Source: Kineococcus endophyticus (GTDB lineage: Bacteria; Actinomycetota; Actinomycetes; Actinomycetales; Kineococcaceae). From it: 64,000 nt of DNA. The notes under the pieces are model-generated. The model did not search any database and was not told where the DNA came from. It was given only the letters and a program-made list of their open reading frames with translations. The stretch is from the NCBI RefSeq assembly GCF_040796495.1, contig NZ_JBFNQN010000005.1:124001-188000 (forward strand), read 5' to 3'. Below, piece by piece: positions 47,919-58,430 of this stretch. Position 1 is the first letter of the stretch, and each line of letters starts with the position of its first letter. The translations under genes were made by a program, and so were the position numbers.

Positions 47919-48428
47919 TCAGGGGAACTGCTCGAACGCCGAGCGCGCGACGCCGAACATGACGGCGACCACGACGAGGAAGCCCACGCCGACGACCGCG
48001 ACGACGACGCCCGTGGGGAAGGTGCCCAGGAGAGACCCGCCCTCGGCGCGCACGTGGGCGCGGTCGGGGTCGGCGGGGTCGTAGACGACCTGGGCGGGGC
48101 GGCCGGTGACGAAGGACTTGTTCCACACCTGCTCGCCCACGACCGTGACCTCCCGACCGGCGGCCTCGAAGCGCACGACGGGCGAGAACGTCATGCGGTG
48201 CTCGTGGTGGCTGGTGATGCGGTTGTCGACGACGGTGCCCGTCGTGGTGACCCCCTCGCTGCCCAGGCGGACGGCGTCCTGGGAGCGCCGGCGGGCCCGC
48301 ACCGAGGTGCGGACACCGCCGAGCACGACCGCGACGCCGAACAGAGCCATCACCACGAAGACGACGACGAAGAACGGGGGCACGCCGCCGCCGCCACCGA
48401 GGTCGACGCCGGGGAACTGCGGATCCAT
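47919..48428 (-). CDS. DUF3592 membrane protein
   Basis: A 169-aa protein with membrane segments near both ends (PPFFVVVFVVMALFGVAVVLGG and TGVVVAVVGVGFLVVVAVMFG) and between them a beta-rich domain (TTTGTVVDNRITSHHEHRMTFSPVVRFEAAGREV ... PAQVVYDPADPDRAHV) typical of DUF3592. Function unknown. It sits between rbfA and truB, where some actinobacteria have other genes, so may be inserted there. Confidence 0.8.
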   Translation of the reverse strand: MDPQFPGVDLGGGGGVPPFFVVVFVVMALFGVAVVLGGVRTSVRARRRSQDAVRLGSEGVTTTGTVVDNRITSHHEHRMTFSPVVRFEAAGREVTVVGEQVWNKSFVTGRPAQVVYDPADPDRAHVRAEGGSLLGTFPTGVVVAVVGVGFLVVVAVMFGVARSAFEQFP

Positions 48429-48452
48429 GCTCCCCAGCGTGCCACCGGGACC

Positions 48453-48977
48453 TCAGCCGCGGGCGGCGTTCCCGTCCGCCGGGTCCGCGTCGGCGTCCCC
48501 GTCCGCGTCCGCGTCCGCGTCGGAGGCGTCGAGGTCGTCGTCCCACGCGTCGTCGTGCTCGGTGGGCTTCTTGTAGGGGTCGGCGTCGCCGGCGGGCTTG
48601 GCCCCCGCCGCCAGGGCCGCGACGCGCGCGTCCTGCTCGGCGGCCTTGGAGAGCAGGTCGGTGATCTGCTGCGCCGTCTCGGGCACCTCGTCGGCGGTGA
48701 AGGTCAGCGTCGGGGTGAGCCGGATGCCGGTGCGCTTGCCGACCTCCGAGCGGAGCACGCCCTTGGCCGACTCCAGCGCGGCCTTGGTGCCGAGCTTCTC
48801 CTCGTCGCTGCCGAAGACGGTGTAGTAGAGCGTCGCGTGCTGCAGGTCGTTCGTCACCCGGGCGTCGGTGATCGTGACGAACCCCAGACGGGGGTCCTTG
48901 ACGCGCTTCTCGAGGGCGTCGGCGACGACGACCTTGATGCGGTCGGCGAGCTTGCGGGCACGGGTGGGATCCGCCAC
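48453..48977 (-). CDS. rbfA: Ribosome-binding factor A
   Basis: A 174-aa cold-adaptation and 16S rRNA maturation factor. The KH-like domain (RARKLADRIKVVVADALEKRVKDPRLGFVTITDARVT) is normal; the last 40 residues form an acidic Asp/Ala repeat tail (DASDADADADGDADADPADG) that is longer than in many homologues. The tail is encoded by tandem hexamers near 48490-48530. GTG start with AGGAG upstream. Confidence 0.95.
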   Translation of the reverse strand: MADPTRARKLADRIKVVVADALEKRVKDPRLGFVTITDARVTNDLQHATLYYTVFGSDEEKLGTKAALESAKGVLRSEVGKRTGIRLTPTLTFTADEVPETAQQITDLLSKAAEQDARVAALAAGAKPAGDADPYKKPTEHDDAWDDDLDASDADADADGDADADPADGNAARG

Positions 48978-49022
48978 GGGGAACTCCTGCAGGGTCGGGA
49001 TCGGACGTCCGGCGAGGCGTCC

Positions 49023-49316
49023 TCAGTCCTGCGAGGACAGGGACTGGCGCCGGGCGGAGAGGATCTGGAACTCGGGGTGCGCCGCGACGAGGCGTTCGCA
49101 CCGGTCGAGCACGTCGGTGCAACGGGCGGCGTCGGCGGCCACCACGGCGACCGCGACCTCGGCCCGCCGGTGCAGGTCGAGGTGCCCGGTCTCGGCCGCG
49201 GCGACCTCGAAGGACCGGCGCAGTTCGGCGACGAGCGGTCGCACGAGGCTGCGCTTGCCCTTGAGGGAGTGGACGTCGCCGAGCAGCAGGTCGACGGTGA
49301 GCGTTGCTGTGAACAT
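49023..49316 (-). CDS. DUF503 (YlxP-like) protein
   Basis: A 97-aa protein between infB and rbfA, the standard place for YlxP/DUF503. It starts MFTATLTVDLLLGDVHSLKGKRSLVRPLV, the family signature, and continues FEVAAAETGHLDLHRRAEVAVAVVAAD. Linked to ribosome maturation in a few bacteria; not established here. Confidence 0.9.
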   Translation of the reverse strand: MFTATLTVDLLLGDVHSLKGKRSLVRPLVAELRRSFEVAAAETGHLDLHRRAEVAVAVVAADAARCTDVLDRCERLVAAHPEFQILSARRQSLSSQD

Positions 49317-49386
49317 GGGGTACCTGGGGGTGACAGCCGGGGCGGGGCCTCCGCGGGGCCCCCCCCGCGCCCGGGGTGAGCCCAGA

Positions 49387-52300
49387 TCAGCTCCGCGCCT
49401 TCTCCTGCATCTCGTACGTCTCGATGACGTCGTCGATCTGGAGGTCGTTGTACGACCCGAGGCCGATACCGCACTCGTAGCCCTCGCGGACCTCGGTGGC
49501 GTCGTCCTTGAACCGTCGCAGCGACTCGATGGTGAGGTTGTCCCCGTGCACGACACCGCGGCGCAGCACGCGCGCCTTGGTGTTGCGGCGGATGAGACCC
49601 GACCGGACGAGGCAACCGGCGATGTTGCCGAACTTCGACGAGCGGAAGATCTCGCGGACCTCCGCCGTGCCGAGCTGGACCTCTTCGTACTCGGGCTTCA
49701 GCATGCCCTTCAGGGACGCCTCGACGTCCTCGATGGCCGCGTAGATGACCGAGTAGAAGCGGATGTCGACGCCCTCGCGGTCGGCGTACTCCTTGGTCTG
49801 CTGCTCCGGGCGCACGTTGAACCCGATGATGATCGCGTTCGAGGCGACGGCGAGGTTGACGTTGTTCTTCGTCACCGCACCGACACCGCGGTCGATCACC
49901 CGCAGCTCGACCTCGTCGCCGACGTCGATCTTGTACAGCGCGTCCTCGAGGGCCTCGACCGAACCGGCGCCGTCACCCTTGAGGATGAGGTTGAGGCTCT
50001 CGACCTTGCCCTTCTGCAGCGCGGCGGTGAAGTCCTCCAGCGAGATGCGCTTGCGCGCCTTCGCCAGGGCCGCGTTGCGCTCCTGCGCCTCGCGCTTCTC
50101 CGCGATCTGCCGGGCCGTGCGGTCGTCGGGCGCCGCGAGGAACGTGTCCCCCGCACCCGGGACCGACGTCAGGCCCAGGACCTGCACCGGACGCGACGGG
50201 GTGGCCTCCTCGACCGTGTCCCCGTTCTCGTCGATCATCGCGCGGACGCGGCCGTAGCCGGTGCCCGCGACGATCGCGTCGCCGACGCGCAGCGTCCCGG
50301 ACTGCACCAGGACGGTGGCGACCGGACCGCGGCCCTTGTCGAGGTTGCCCTCGATGGCCACACCGCGAGCGTCCTTGTCCGGGTTCGCCCGCAGGTCCAG
50401 CGAGGCGTCGGCGGTGAGCAGGACGGCCTCGAGGAGGTCGTCCAGGCCCATGCCCTGCTTCGCGGACACGTTGACGAACATCGTGTCGCCGCCGTACTCC
50501 TCGGCCACCAGGTTGTACTCGGTGAGCTGCTGCCGGACCTTGTCCGGGTTCGCGCCCTCCTTGTCGACCTTGTTGACCGCGACGACGATCGGGACGTCGG
50601 CCGCCTGGGCGTGGTTGAGCGCCTCGATGGTCTGGGGCATCACACCGTCGTCGGCCGCCACCACGAGGATCGCGATGTCGGTGACCTTGGCACCACGGGC
50701 ACGCATGGCCGTGAAGGCCTCGTGACCCGGGGTGTCGATGAAGGTGATCGGCCGGTCGAAGCCCTCGTGCTCCTTGACGACCTGGTAGGCGCCGATGTGC
50801 TGGGTGATGCCACCGGCCTCCTTCGCCACGACGTCGGTGGACCGGATGGCGTCCAGGAGCTTGGTCTTCCCGTGGTCGACGTGACCCATGACGGTGACGA
50901 CCGGAGGACGCGCCTCGAGCTCCTCGTCGCCCTCGGCCTCGAGTTCGGCGTCGAGGTCGATGGAGAAGCCCGCGAGCAGCTCGCGCTCCTCGTCCTCGGG
51001 CGAGACGACCTCGATGACGTAGCCGAGCTCCTGGCCGAGCACCTGGAAGGTGTCCTCGTCCAGCGACGCGGTCGCGGTGACCATCTCCCCCAGGTGGAAG
51101 AGGATCGTCACCAGCGCCGCGGGGTCGGCGTCGATGCGCTCGGCGAAGTCGCTGACCGAGGCGCCGCGGCGGATGCGGATGACGGTCGTGCCGTCACCGC
51201 GCCGGACCGAGACACCGCCGACCGACGGCGCCGCCATCGCCTCGAACTCCTGGCGCTTGGCGCGCTTGGACTTGCGGCCCTTGGCCGGCTTGCCGCCGGC
51301 GCGACCGAACGCACCCTGGGTGCCGCCGCGGTTGCCCGGACGACCACCACCACCGGGACGACCGGCGAAACCGCCGCCGCCACCGGGACCACCGGGACGG
51401 CCGGCGTACCCGCCGCCGCCACCACGGCCACCACCGGGGCCACCGCGGCCCGGAGCACCGGGACGACCGGCACCCGCACCCGGACGGCCGACCGTCGGGC
51501 GCGCCGGCATCATGCCGGGGTTCGGGCGCGGACCACCGGGACGCGGACCACCGGGGCCGGGCGCACCGCCGGGACGGGGACCGCCCTGCGGACGCGGCAT
51601 GCCCTGGTTGGCCGCAAAGGGGTTGTTGCCCGGACGGGGGCCACCCTGCGGGCGCGGCATGCCCTGGCTCGTCGCGAACGGGTTGTTGCCCGGACGCGGC
51701 GCACCGCCACCGGGACGGGGCGCGCCACCGGGAGCACCGGCGCCGCCGGGACGGCCCTGGCGGTCGCCCTGCGGACGGTCGCCGCGGGGACGGTCGCCGC
51801 CGGGACGCTCGGGACGGTCACCGCGGTCCGGACGCGGACCGCGCGCACCCGGGCCACCGGGACCACCCTGACCGGGACCACCCGGACGGGCACCGGGACC
51901 ACCGGGGCCGGGACGGGCACCCGGACGCGGACCCTGGCCGGGACCACCGGAGGCCGGGGGCGTGGACGGACGGGCACCCGGGGTCGGGCGCTGTCCGGGC
52001 GTCGCCGGCCGCTGGGCGGCGGGACGCTCGGCGGGAGCGCTCGGGGGGGCCTGGAACGCCGGGCCGGACGCCGCCGCGGGTGCGGGGGCGGCCGGGGCCG
52101 ACGGGGCGGGAGCCGCAGCCGGCGCGGGGGCCGACGGGGCGGGAGCACCGGCCGACGGCTCCGGGCGCGTGGGCGCCGGAGCAGGGGCCGGGGTCGCCGA
52201 CGGACGCGGCGACGGAGCGGGGCCCGGACGGGCACCGCTCGGAACGCGCGGACCCGGCTTCGCCGCCGGACCCGGTCGGGCGGCGCTGGCGCCACCCTCG

Positions 52301-52455
52301 GTGGGGAACTTGTCCTTCAGCCGCCGGATGACCGGCGGTTCGACGGTCGAGCTCGCGGAACGCACGAACTCGCCCATCTCCTTGAGCGTGGCCAGCACGA
52401 CCTTGCTCTCGACTCCGAACTCCTTGGCGAGCTCGTAGACCCGGACCTTCGCCAC
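49387..52455 (-). CDS. infB: Translation initiation factor IF-2
   Basis: A 1022-aa GTPase that brings initiator tRNA to the small subunit. An N-terminal IF2_N domain ([28 protein letters not shown]) is followed by about 350 residues of Pro/Gly/Ala/Arg-rich sequence with a duplicated NNPFA-x2[13 protein letters not shown] unit and RPGGPG repeats, a second IF2_N domain, the G domain ([12 protein letters not shown] near 525) and domains II-IV. GTG start with AGGAG four bases upstream. The long disordered linker is usual in actinobacteria. Confidence 0.97.
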   Translation of the reverse strand: MAKVRVYELAKEFGVESKVVLATLKEMGEFVRSASSTVEPPVIRRLKDKFPTEGGASAARPGPAAKPGPRVPSGARPGPAPSPRPSATPAPAPAPTRPEPSAGAPAPSAPAPAAAPAPSAPAAPAPAAASGPAFQAPPSAPAERPAAQRPATPGQRPTPGARPSTPPASGGPGQGPRPGARPGPGGPGARPGGPGQGGPGGPGARGPRPDRGDRPERPGGDRPRGDRPQGDRQGRPGGAGAPGGAPRPGGGAPRPGNNPFATSQGMPRPQGGPRPGNNPFAANQGMPRPQGGPRPGGAPGPGGPRPGGPRPNPGMMPARPTVGRPGAGAGRPGAPGRGGPGGGRGGGGGYAGRPGGPGGGGGFAGRPGGGGRPGNRGGTQGAFGRAGGKPAKGRKSKRAKRQEFEAMAAPSVGGVSVRRGDGTTVIRIRRGASVSDFAERIDADPAALVTILFHLGEMVTATASLDEDTFQVLGQELGYVIEVVSPEDEERELLAGFSIDLDAELEAEGDEELEARPPVVTVMGHVDHGKTKLLDAIRSTDVVAKEAGGITQHIGAYQVVKEHEGFDRPITFIDTPGHEAFTAMRARGAKVTDIAILVVAADDGVMPQTIEALNHAQAADVPIVVAVNKVDKEGANPDKVRQQLTEYNLVAEEYGGDTMFVNVSAKQGMGLDDLLEAVLLTADASLDLRANPDKDARGVAIEGNLDKGRGPVATVLVQSGTLRVGDAIVAGTGYGRVRAMIDENGDTVEEATPSRPVQVLGLTSVPGAGDTFLAAPDDRTARQIAEKREAQERNAALAKARKRISLEDFTAALQKGKVESLNLILKGDGAGSVEALEDALYKIDVGDEVELRVIDRGVGAVTKNNVNLAVASNAIIIGFNVRPEQQTKEYADREGVDIRFYSVIYAAIEDVEASLKGMLKPEYEEVQLGTAEVREIFRSSKFGNIAGCLVRSGLIRRNTKARVLRRGVVHGDNLTIESLRRFKDDATEVREGYECGIGLGSYNDLQIDDVIETYEMQEKARS

Positions 52456-52546
52456 ATCTCTCCTGTCTCGGTCCGGGCTCGTCTCTACCGGGCGCGGACC
52501 GTCATCAGTCGGGGGGATTCATCGCTGGAGACTCATCGGGTGCTCA

Positions 52547-52846
52547 TCAGCTGTTCGACCCGCTCTCATCGGTGGTGGTGGACACGACGGCCTCGTGCGG
52601 GCACGAGTCCAGGAAGGACCGTACTCCCGAGGTGTCGAGGGGAGCCGTGCGGCGCAGCGCCCGGGACCAGGCCCGGCGCTTGTCCGCCAGCTCTAGGCAC
52701 GCGGTGCTCTGGTGCAACCACGCGCCCCTGCCCGGGAGACACCGACGCACGTCGACGAGGAGGACTCCCGCCTCGTCCGGTGCGACGACGACTCTCAGCA
52801 GCGACGACCGTTCGCCCCGGCGGCGGCACCCGACGCACGTGCGCAC
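52547..52846 (-). CDS. YlxR-family RNA-binding protein
   Basis: A 99-aa DUF448/YlxR protein with the signature RTCVGCRRRGERSSLLRVV and GRGAWLH, located between nusA and infB as in most bacteria. The family binds RNA or, in some species, a regulator; role unproved here. The GTG at 52846 places RTCVGCR at the N-terminus, as in homologues. Confidence 0.9.
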   Translation of the reverse strand: MRTCVGCRRRGERSSLLRVVVAPDEAGVLLVDVRRCLPGRGAWLHQSTACLELADKRRAWSRALRRTAPLDTSGVRSFLDSCPHEAVVSTTTDESGSNS

Positions 52847-52941
52847 CGGGCGAGCCGGGAGGCGCAGGGCGTGGTCGGACCGCCGGTCGGTGGGACCGGT
52901 CGCAGGCAGTGTAACGATGGGGAGAGTCTAGCCCTTCCCGC

Positions 52942-53991
52942 TCAGGCGCCGCCCGCCCGCTCACCGGCCCGGGTCTCGTCCCGGTCGGCGTCCCGGTCGG
53001 CGTCCCGGTCCTCGTCCTGGGTGTCGGGCCGGATGTCGATGCGCCAGCCCGTGAGCTTGGCCGCCAGGCGGGCGTTCTGGCCCTCCTTGCCGATGGCCAG
53101 GGACAGCTGGTAGTCCGGCACGACGACGCGGGCCGAGCGCGCGGCGAGGTCGACGACCTCCACCGACGTCACCCGCGCCGGCGACAGCGCGTTGGCCACG
53201 AAGCGGGCCGGGTCCTCGCTGAAGTCGACGATGTCGATCTTCTCCCCGCGCAGCTCCGACATCACCGCGCGCACCCGCGAGCCCATCGGGCCGATGCAGG
53301 CGCCCTTGGCGTTGATCCCCGGCCGCGTGGCGTGCACGGCCATCTTCGAGCGGTGGCCGGCCTCGCGGGACAGCGCCGTGATCTTCACGGTCCCGTCGGC
53401 GATCTCGGGCACCTCGAGCGCGAAGAGCTTGCGCACGAGCTGGGGGTGGGACCGGCTGAGGACGACCTGCGGGCCCTTCGGCCCCTTCTTGACGCTCACG
53501 ACGAAGCAGCGCAGGCGGGAGCCGTGCTCGTACTTCTCCCCCGGCACCTGCTCGGCCGGCGGCAGGACGCCCTCGAGGGTGCCGAGGTCGACCTGGACGA
53601 TGCGCGGGTCGCGGCCCTGCTGCACGACACCGGAGACGATCTCCCCCTCGGTGCCGGCGAACTCGCCGAGCACGGCGTCGTCCTCGGCGTCGCGCAGGCG
53701 CTGGAGGATGACCTGGCGGGCTGTCGTCGCCGCGATCCGGCCGAAGCCGCTCGGCGTGTCGTCGAACTCGCCGACCACGGTGCCCTCGTCGTCGCGCTCC
53801 TTGGCCAGCACGCGCACCTCACCGCTGCTGCGGTCGAGCTCGATCCGCGCGTCGGGGTGGGCCTTGTGGTCGGCGTGCTCGGTGCGGTGGTAGGCCACGA
53901 GCAGCGCCTGCTCGATCGCCCGCACGAGCGTCTCGAAGGGGATCTCGCGGTCCCGCTCCAGCATCCGCAGCGCGGCCATGTCGATGTTCAC
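52942..53991 (-). CDS. nusA: Transcription termination/antitermination factor NusA
   Basis: A 349-aa elongation factor: N-terminal RNA-polymerase-binding domain ([22 protein letters not shown]), S1 domain ([22 protein letters not shown]), KH1 ([23 protein letters not shown]) and KH2 ([24 protein letters not shown]). It ends in a [12 protein letters not shown] repeat tail. The GTG at 53991 overlaps the rimP stop by four bases, the usual rimP-nusA coupling. Confidence 0.96.
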   Translation of the reverse strand: MNIDMAALRMLERDREIPFETLVRAIEQALLVAYHRTEHADHKAHPDARIELDRSSGEVRVLAKERDDEGTVVGEFDDTPSGFGRIAATTARQVILQRLRDAEDDAVLGEFAGTEGEIVSGVVQQGRDPRIVQVDLGTLEGVLPPAEQVPGEKYEHGSRLRCFVVSVKKGPKGPQVVLSRSHPQLVRKLFALEVPEIADGTVKITALSREAGHRSKMAVHATRPGINAKGACIGPMGSRVRAVMSELRGEKIDIVDFSEDPARFVANALSPARVTSVEVVDLAARSARVVVPDYQLSLAIGKEGQNARLAAKLTGWRIDIRPDTQDEDRDADRDADRDETRAGERAGGA

Positions 53992-54596
53992 TGCTCGTCC
54001 TCGGTCTCGTCGTCAGCGTCCAGGTCGTCCGCGTCGTCCGCGTCGTCCAGGTCGTCCAGGTCGTCCAGGTCGTCCGCGCGGCGGAACTCCACCTGCACCT
54101 CACCGCGGACCAGGTCGGCCCAGGGCAGGTCGTGCGGGGCGCCCACGTCCTTGGCCCGCGGCGGACGGCCCTTGACCATCTGCGGCTCGCCCGTCCCGTG
54201 CACGCCCTCGTCGTCGACGGACACGACGCGCAGCAGCAGGGAGGAGGAGTCGGCCAGGACGGCCCGCACGAGGCGGCCGCGGGCGCGGGCCCAGTGCCGC
54301 CGCGTGGTCAGGGGCCGGTCGACGCCGGGCGAGGTCACCTCGAGCGTGTAGGGCGCCTGCCCCAGCACGTCGGCGTCGTCGAGCGCCTGCGAGACGGCCG
54401 TCGAGGCCACCGCGACGGCGTCGAGGTCGATGTCGCCGGGTTCGTCACCGGCGCCGTCGACGACCACCCGCACGACGTGGCGGCGGCCGGCGCTGCTGAC
54501 GTCGACGTCGTCCAGCACGAGGGAGTCACCCACCTCGGAGCCGGGGGCGAAGACGGGAGCCAGCGCCCTCCGGACGGTCTCCTCCAGCGTCGACAC
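53988..54596 (-). CDS. rimP: Ribosome maturation factor RimP
   Basis: A 202-aa factor for 30S assembly. N-terminal domain [30 protein letters not shown], conserved central [26 protein letters not shown]-terminal SH3-like domain, then an acidic tail of about 28 residues ([19 protein letters not shown]...). GTG at 54596 with GGGAGGGG upstream. First gene of the nusA-infB operon. Confidence 0.94.
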   Translation of the reverse strand: MSTLEETVRRALAPVFAPGSEVGDSLVLDDVDVSSAGRRHVVRVVVDGAGDEPGDIDLDAVAVASTAVSQALDDADVLGQAPYTLEVTSPGVDRPLTTRRHWARARGRLVRAVLADSSSLLLRVVSVDDEGVHGTGEPQMVKGRPPRAKDVGAPHDLPWADLVRGEVQVEFRRADDLDDLDDLDDADDADDLDADDETEDEQ

Positions 54597-54783
54597 GACC
54601 GCCCCTCCCTGCTCTCGAGTTGTCCTGACGGCCGCACCGGATCCCGGCGCGGGCACGACGGGACAGCTTAGACGCTGCGGCGCCCCGCTCCCGCCGCTCT
54701 CCGCCGTCCGGGGTGGACCGTCCGGGCGGCCCTCCGGGGTGCCGCCGTCCGGGACGTCCCCCCACCTGGCACGATCGTCGACC

Positions 54784-55947
54784 GTGCCACCCGTCCCGCC
54801 GTCCGTCCGGTCCACCGGTCGGGAGACCTCGGTCCGCCGACCCTCGCGCCGCGCGCTGCTGGGGACCCTGGCGCTGGCCGCGGCAGCACCGGCGCTGGCC
54901 GGCTGCGGGGTCCGCTGGGTCGTCGGCGACGAGCCGACCCCGACGGCCGAACGCGGCCCGGACGACGTGGCCCGCGAGGCCGCGGTCGACGACACCCTGA
55001 CCCTCCTGACCGTCCTGGACACCGCCGCCGGCGGACCGGCGCCCCTGCAGGCCGTCGCGGCGCAGGCCGCGCAGGTGTGCCGCGCCCACCTCACCGCCCT
55101 CGGCGCGCCCGCGCTCGCCACCTCGGCGGGCGCCGCGACCCCGAGCGGCACGACCCCGGACGCCCAGGTCGTCGCCGACCGGCTGACGCAGGCGTCGACC
55201 GCGGCGGTGACCGAGCTCGCGCCCGCCCAGGGCCGGGGGCCGGGGCCCGACACGGCCCGCTTGCTCGTCGCGGTCGCCGCCTCGCGCGCCGTGCTGGCCG
55301 ACGCGGTCGCCGTGGTGACGGGGGCCGTCGTGCGGCCCGCTCAGGACACCACCGCGGCGGAGGACGCCGCGCCCGGGACCGCCACCGCGGAGCCGACCTC
55401 CGCCGCCCCGACGGGCACCGCGGCGACCCCCTCCCCGACGGGCCCCTCCCCCACGGGCACCGCCGCCACGACCCGCGTCCGCGCCCTGCAGGCCGCCCTC
55501 GCCGGTGAGCACGCGGCCGTCTACGCCTACGCCCTCGTCGCCGGACGCCTCGCGGCACCGCGCCGGGACGAGGCGCTCGCGGACCTGGACGCCCACCGCG
55601 TCGCCCGCGACGACCTCGTCGACGAGCTGACCGCCGTGGGCGCCACCCCCGTCGAGGCGGCCGCCGGGTACGACGTCGCGGCCCCCACCGCCGCGGCCGC
55701 GACCGCGCTGGCGGCCGCCGTCGAGGAGCGCGTCACCGCCCTGCGCGCCGACGTCGTCGCCGGCGCGGGCACCGGACGCGCCGAGGCCGCCGCGACGGTG
55801 CTCACCGCGGCGCGGGCCGCGCGCCGGTGGGGTTCGACGGTCCTGGCGTTCCCCGGCCTGCCGTGGCTGGGGGAGGACGGTCGGGCCGTCCCGGGAGCCG
55901 CCACCGCCCCGTCCACCGACGGCCCGTCCACCGCGTCGACCCCCTGA
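54784..55947 (+). CDS. DUF4439 ferritin-like lipoprotein
   Basis: A 387-aa protein with a twin-arginine-like signal (VRRPSRRALLGTLALAAAAPALAGC) and lipobox LAGC. The C-terminal about 140 residues (VRALQAALAGEHAAVYAYALVAGRL...YDVAAPTAAAATALAAAVEERV) match the ferritin-like DUF4439 domain, which often neighbours rimP in actinobacteria. Middle Ala/Thr/Pro-rich linker. Function unknown. Divergent from rimP. Confidence 0.8.
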   Translation: MPPVPPSVRSTGRETSVRRPSRRALLGTLALAAAAPALAGCGVRWVVGDEPTPTAERGPDDVAREAAVDDTLTLLTVLDTAAGGPAPLQAVAAQAAQVCRAHLTALGAPALATSAGAATPSGTTPDAQVVADRLTQASTAAVTELAPAQGRGPGPDTARLLVAVAASRAVLADAVAVVTGAVVRPAQDTTAAEDAAPGTATAEPTSAAPTGTAATPSPTGPSPTGTAATTRVRALQAALAGEHAAVYAYALVAGRLAAPRRDEALADLDAHRVARDDLVDELTAVGATPVEAAAGYDVAAPTAAAATALAAAVEERVTALRADVVAGAGTGRAEAAATVLTAARAARRWGSTVLAFPGLPWLGEDGRAVPGAATAPSTDGPSTASTP

Positions 55948-55985
55948 GCCCGGCCCCGGGGAGCGGCTGGGAGACTGCGCCCGAG

Positions 55986-56882
55986 ATGAGCAGCGCACCC
56001 CCGCCCCCGCCGGCCGACCGGCGCCCGCGCGCAGCCGACGCGCCGTTGCGGATCATGACGTGGAACGTCTGGTGGCGCTTCGGCGACTGGCGCGCCCGCC
56101 GGGAGGCGATCCTCGCGGTCCTGCAGGACGAGCAGCCCGACGTCGTGGGGCTGCAGGAGGTCTGGGCCGACGACGACGAGAACCTCGCCGAGTGGCTCGC
56201 CGAGCGGCTCGGGATGCACGCGGCCTGGTCCCCCTCCCCCGCCCCCGAGCGCTGGCGGCGTCGGCTGGCCCGGCACGGGGACCCCTCGGCGGACTCCCTG
56301 CAGTTCGGCAACGCCGTGATCAGCCGCTGGCCGTTCCTCTCGACCGATGTCCTCGAGCTGCCCGCGGGCGGGCACGAGGACGAGGGCCGCACGGCGCTGC
56401 AGGTGCTCGTCGACGCGCCGCGACGGCCGCTGCCGTTCACGACGACGCACCTGAACTCCTCCCCGGCCGAGTCCGCGGTCCGGGTCGCCCAGGTGCGCGA
56501 GCTCGTGCCGTTCGTGGCGCGCACGCGCGTCAAGGGTGAGCACTACCCGCCCGTCCTGACGGGCGACTTCAACGCCGTCGCGGAGTCCGACGAGCTGCGG
56601 CTGTGCCAGGGCTACCTGACGGCGGGCCCGGTGCCCGGGTTCGTCCTCGTCGACTCCTGGCGCTTCGCCGACCCGGCCCACCCCGGGGTCACCTGGGACC
56701 GGCGCAACCCGTTCGTCGCGCGCATCCACCAGCCCGACGCGCGGATCGACCACGTGCTGGTCGGCCTGGCGCCCTTCACCGGCGAGGGCTCGGTGCGCGA
56801 CGTGCGGCGCGTGGCCGTCGACCCCGTCGACGGGGTGTGGGCCAGCGACCACACCGCGGTCCTGGTCGACCTGGAGCCCTGA
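55986..56882 (+). CDS. Endonuclease/exonuclease/phosphatase family hydrolase
   Basis: A 298-aa EEP-superfamily phosphoesterase. Motifs in order: RIMTWNVWWRF near 23, VVGLQEVW with the metal Glu near 57, TTTHLNSSPAES, VLTGDFNAVAESDEL near 193 and GVWASDHTAVLVDL with the catalytic Asp-His near 287. Substrates range from DNA to phospholipids; unknown here. No signal peptide is seen. It follows the DUF4439 gene by about 40 bases. Confidence 0.88.
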   Translation: MSSAPPPPPADRRPRAADAPLRIMTWNVWWRFGDWRARREAILAVLQDEQPDVVGLQEVWADDDENLAEWLAERLGMHAAWSPSPAPERWRRRLARHGDPSADSLQFGNAVISRWPFLSTDVLELPAGGHEDEGRTALQVLVDAPRRPLPFTTTHLNSSPAESAVRVAQVRELVPFVARTRVKGEHYPPVLTGDFNAVAESDELRLCQGYLTAGPVPGFVLVDSWRFADPAHPGVTWDRRNPFVARIHQPDARIDHVLVGLAPFTGEGSVRDVRRVAVDPVDGVWASDHTAVLVDLEP

Positions 56883-56885
56883 GCC

Positions 56886-58430
56886 TCACCCGCCCTGGAC
56901 GGCGCGGCACGCCAGGTGCAGCGCGAGCCGCTGGTCGCGGTCGGTGAGGTCGACCTCGAGGAGCTGCTGCACGCGCGCGACCCGGGCGGCGACCGTGTTC
57001 CGGTGCACGCCGAGGACCGCGGCCGTCTGGACGAGCGAGCTCTCCTGGTCCAGGTAGGCGGCCAGGGTCGTCACGAGGTCCGAGCCGGGCGGCCCGAGCG
57101 GTTCCAGGAGGCTGCGCGCGGCGGGCGGGAACGTGCCCGTTCGGGTCCACGCCAGGAGCGTCTGCGCGACGCCGAGCTGGTCGACGTGCAGGAAGCAACC
57201 CTGCTCGGTGCGGCCGGCGGCCAGGCCGGCCGCGTCGGTGGCCTCGGCCAGCGAGCGGGCGATGCCGCCGGGGCCGCCGTGGGGGCGGCCGACCCCCGTC
57301 CAGCTGCGCAGGTGCCGCCGCAGCGCCCGGTGCACCTGCCGCAGGTCCTCGGCCAGCTCGCGGACCGTCTCGGCGGCCGGGGGTCTCGGCAGGGTGATCC
57401 AGGCGCTCCACCCGTCGCCGTGCTCGACGACGACGGGGGCCAGCCCGCCGTCGGCGAAGGCGGCGGCCACCTCGTCGCGCGAACCGGCGGTGTCCGTCGT
57501 GGCGGGGGCCCCGATCCGGACGCCGACGTGCCAGCCGTCCAGCGCCCACCCGGCGGCGGCCGCGCGGCGGCGCAGCTCGGCGTCGGGGCCGTCGCCGCCC
57601 GCGAGCACGTCCGTCAGCAGCGACGCCCGGGCCCGGGCGTCGCGTTCGAGGCCGAGGCGGTCCACGCCCAGCCGGGCGGCCACCGTCGCCGCGGCGACGG
57701 CCAGGCAGTCGGCGACGGCCTCGACGTCGGCCCACCCGGGCGCGGCGGCGACGAACCAGCGCTGCGCCGCGCGGACCCCGGGGAGCAGGACGGGGTGCGC
57801 GAGCAGCGTCCCGCCCCCGTCGCCCGCCGGCAGGACCGTGCGCTGCGGGACGGGCTCCCCGCTGCGCAGTGCGGCCGTGGGCACGGGGTCGCTGCCCCGG
57901 TGCAGGACGGCGCCGCGGCCGTCGAGGAAGGCCACCGGCAGGTCGAGCGTGCGCTGCAGCAGGCGCACGAACCCGGCGCCGTCCTGGGCCGACGCGCCTG
58001 CGGCGCCCGACACCGCGCGCACGGCCCGCGCTCGCGCGACCTCCGGGGCGGCGAGCGCGACGGCCGCCTCCAGCGCCCGCTGCAGCACGGGCTCGTCGGC
58101 GACGAGCAGCGCCAGGCCCAGGCGCGAGCACAGGAGCCGGGTCGCCCCCGTGGGTTCGGCGGCCGCCGGCAGCAGGACGGCGACGACCCCGGCGTCGGCC
58201 GCCCGGCGCAGCTGCGCCTCGAGCCGCCACGCGTCGGCCGCGCCGGCGCCGACCGCCCCGGTCAGGCAGAGCAGCGTGCCCGGTCCCGCGCCGGGCACCA
58301 CGGTCGCGCCGCCCCCGTCGCCGAGGACCACGTCGCCGGGCGGCGGGCCGTCCAGCGGCCCGGCCACGTGCCGCACGGCCCCGCGCCAGCCCGGCAGGTG
58401 CAGCAGCGCGGCCAGGTCGGGGGTGCTCAC
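56886..58430 (-). CDS. PucR/CdaR-family transcriptional regulator
   Basis: A 514-aa regulator. Its N-terminal half (GWRGAVRHVAGPLDGPPPGDVVLGDGG...) is the PucR-type sensory region, the centre has a GAF- or GGDEF-like fold, and the C-terminal PucR helix-turn-helix is AAYLDQESSLVQTAAVLGVHRNTVAARVARVQQLL. PucR family members control purine, hydantoin and amino-acid catabolism. Its start overlaps the stop of the DUF917 gene by four bases, so it is the last gene of the operon and probably regulates it. Confidence 0.88.
   Translation of the reverse strand: MSTPDLAALLHLPGWRGAVRHVAGPLDGPPPGDVVLGDGGGATVVPGAGPGTLLCLTGAVGAGAADAWRLEAQLRRAADAGVVAVLLPAAAEPTGATRLLCSRLGLALLVADEPVLQRALEAAVALAAPEVARARAVRAVSGAAGASAQDGAGFVRLLQRTLDLPVAFLDGRGAVLHRGSDPVPTAALRSGEPVPQRTVLPAGDGGGTLLAHPVLLPGVRAAQRWFVAAAPGWADVEAVADCLAVAAATVAARLGVDRLGLERDARARASLLTDVLAGGDGPDAELRRRAAAAGWALDGWHVGVRIGAPATTDTAGSRDEVAAAFADGGLAPVVVEHGDGWSAWITLPRPPAAETVRELAEDLRQVHRALRRHLRSWTGVGRPHGGPGGIARSLAEATDAAGLAAGRTEQGCFLHVDQLGVAQTLLAWTRTGTFPPAARSLLEPLGPPGSDLVTTLAAYLDQESSLVQTAAVLGVHRNTVAARVARVQQLLEVDLTDRDQRLALHLACRAVQGG

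Noticed and set aside
48480-48530. CRISPR-like or satellite repeat
   Set aside because: The GCGTCC hexamers are coding and give the acidic tail of RbfA; there are no spacers.
51290-52290. Repeat array or mobile element within infB
   Set aside because: The repeats keep frame and encode the disordered Pro/Gly-rich linker usual for actinobacterial IF-2.
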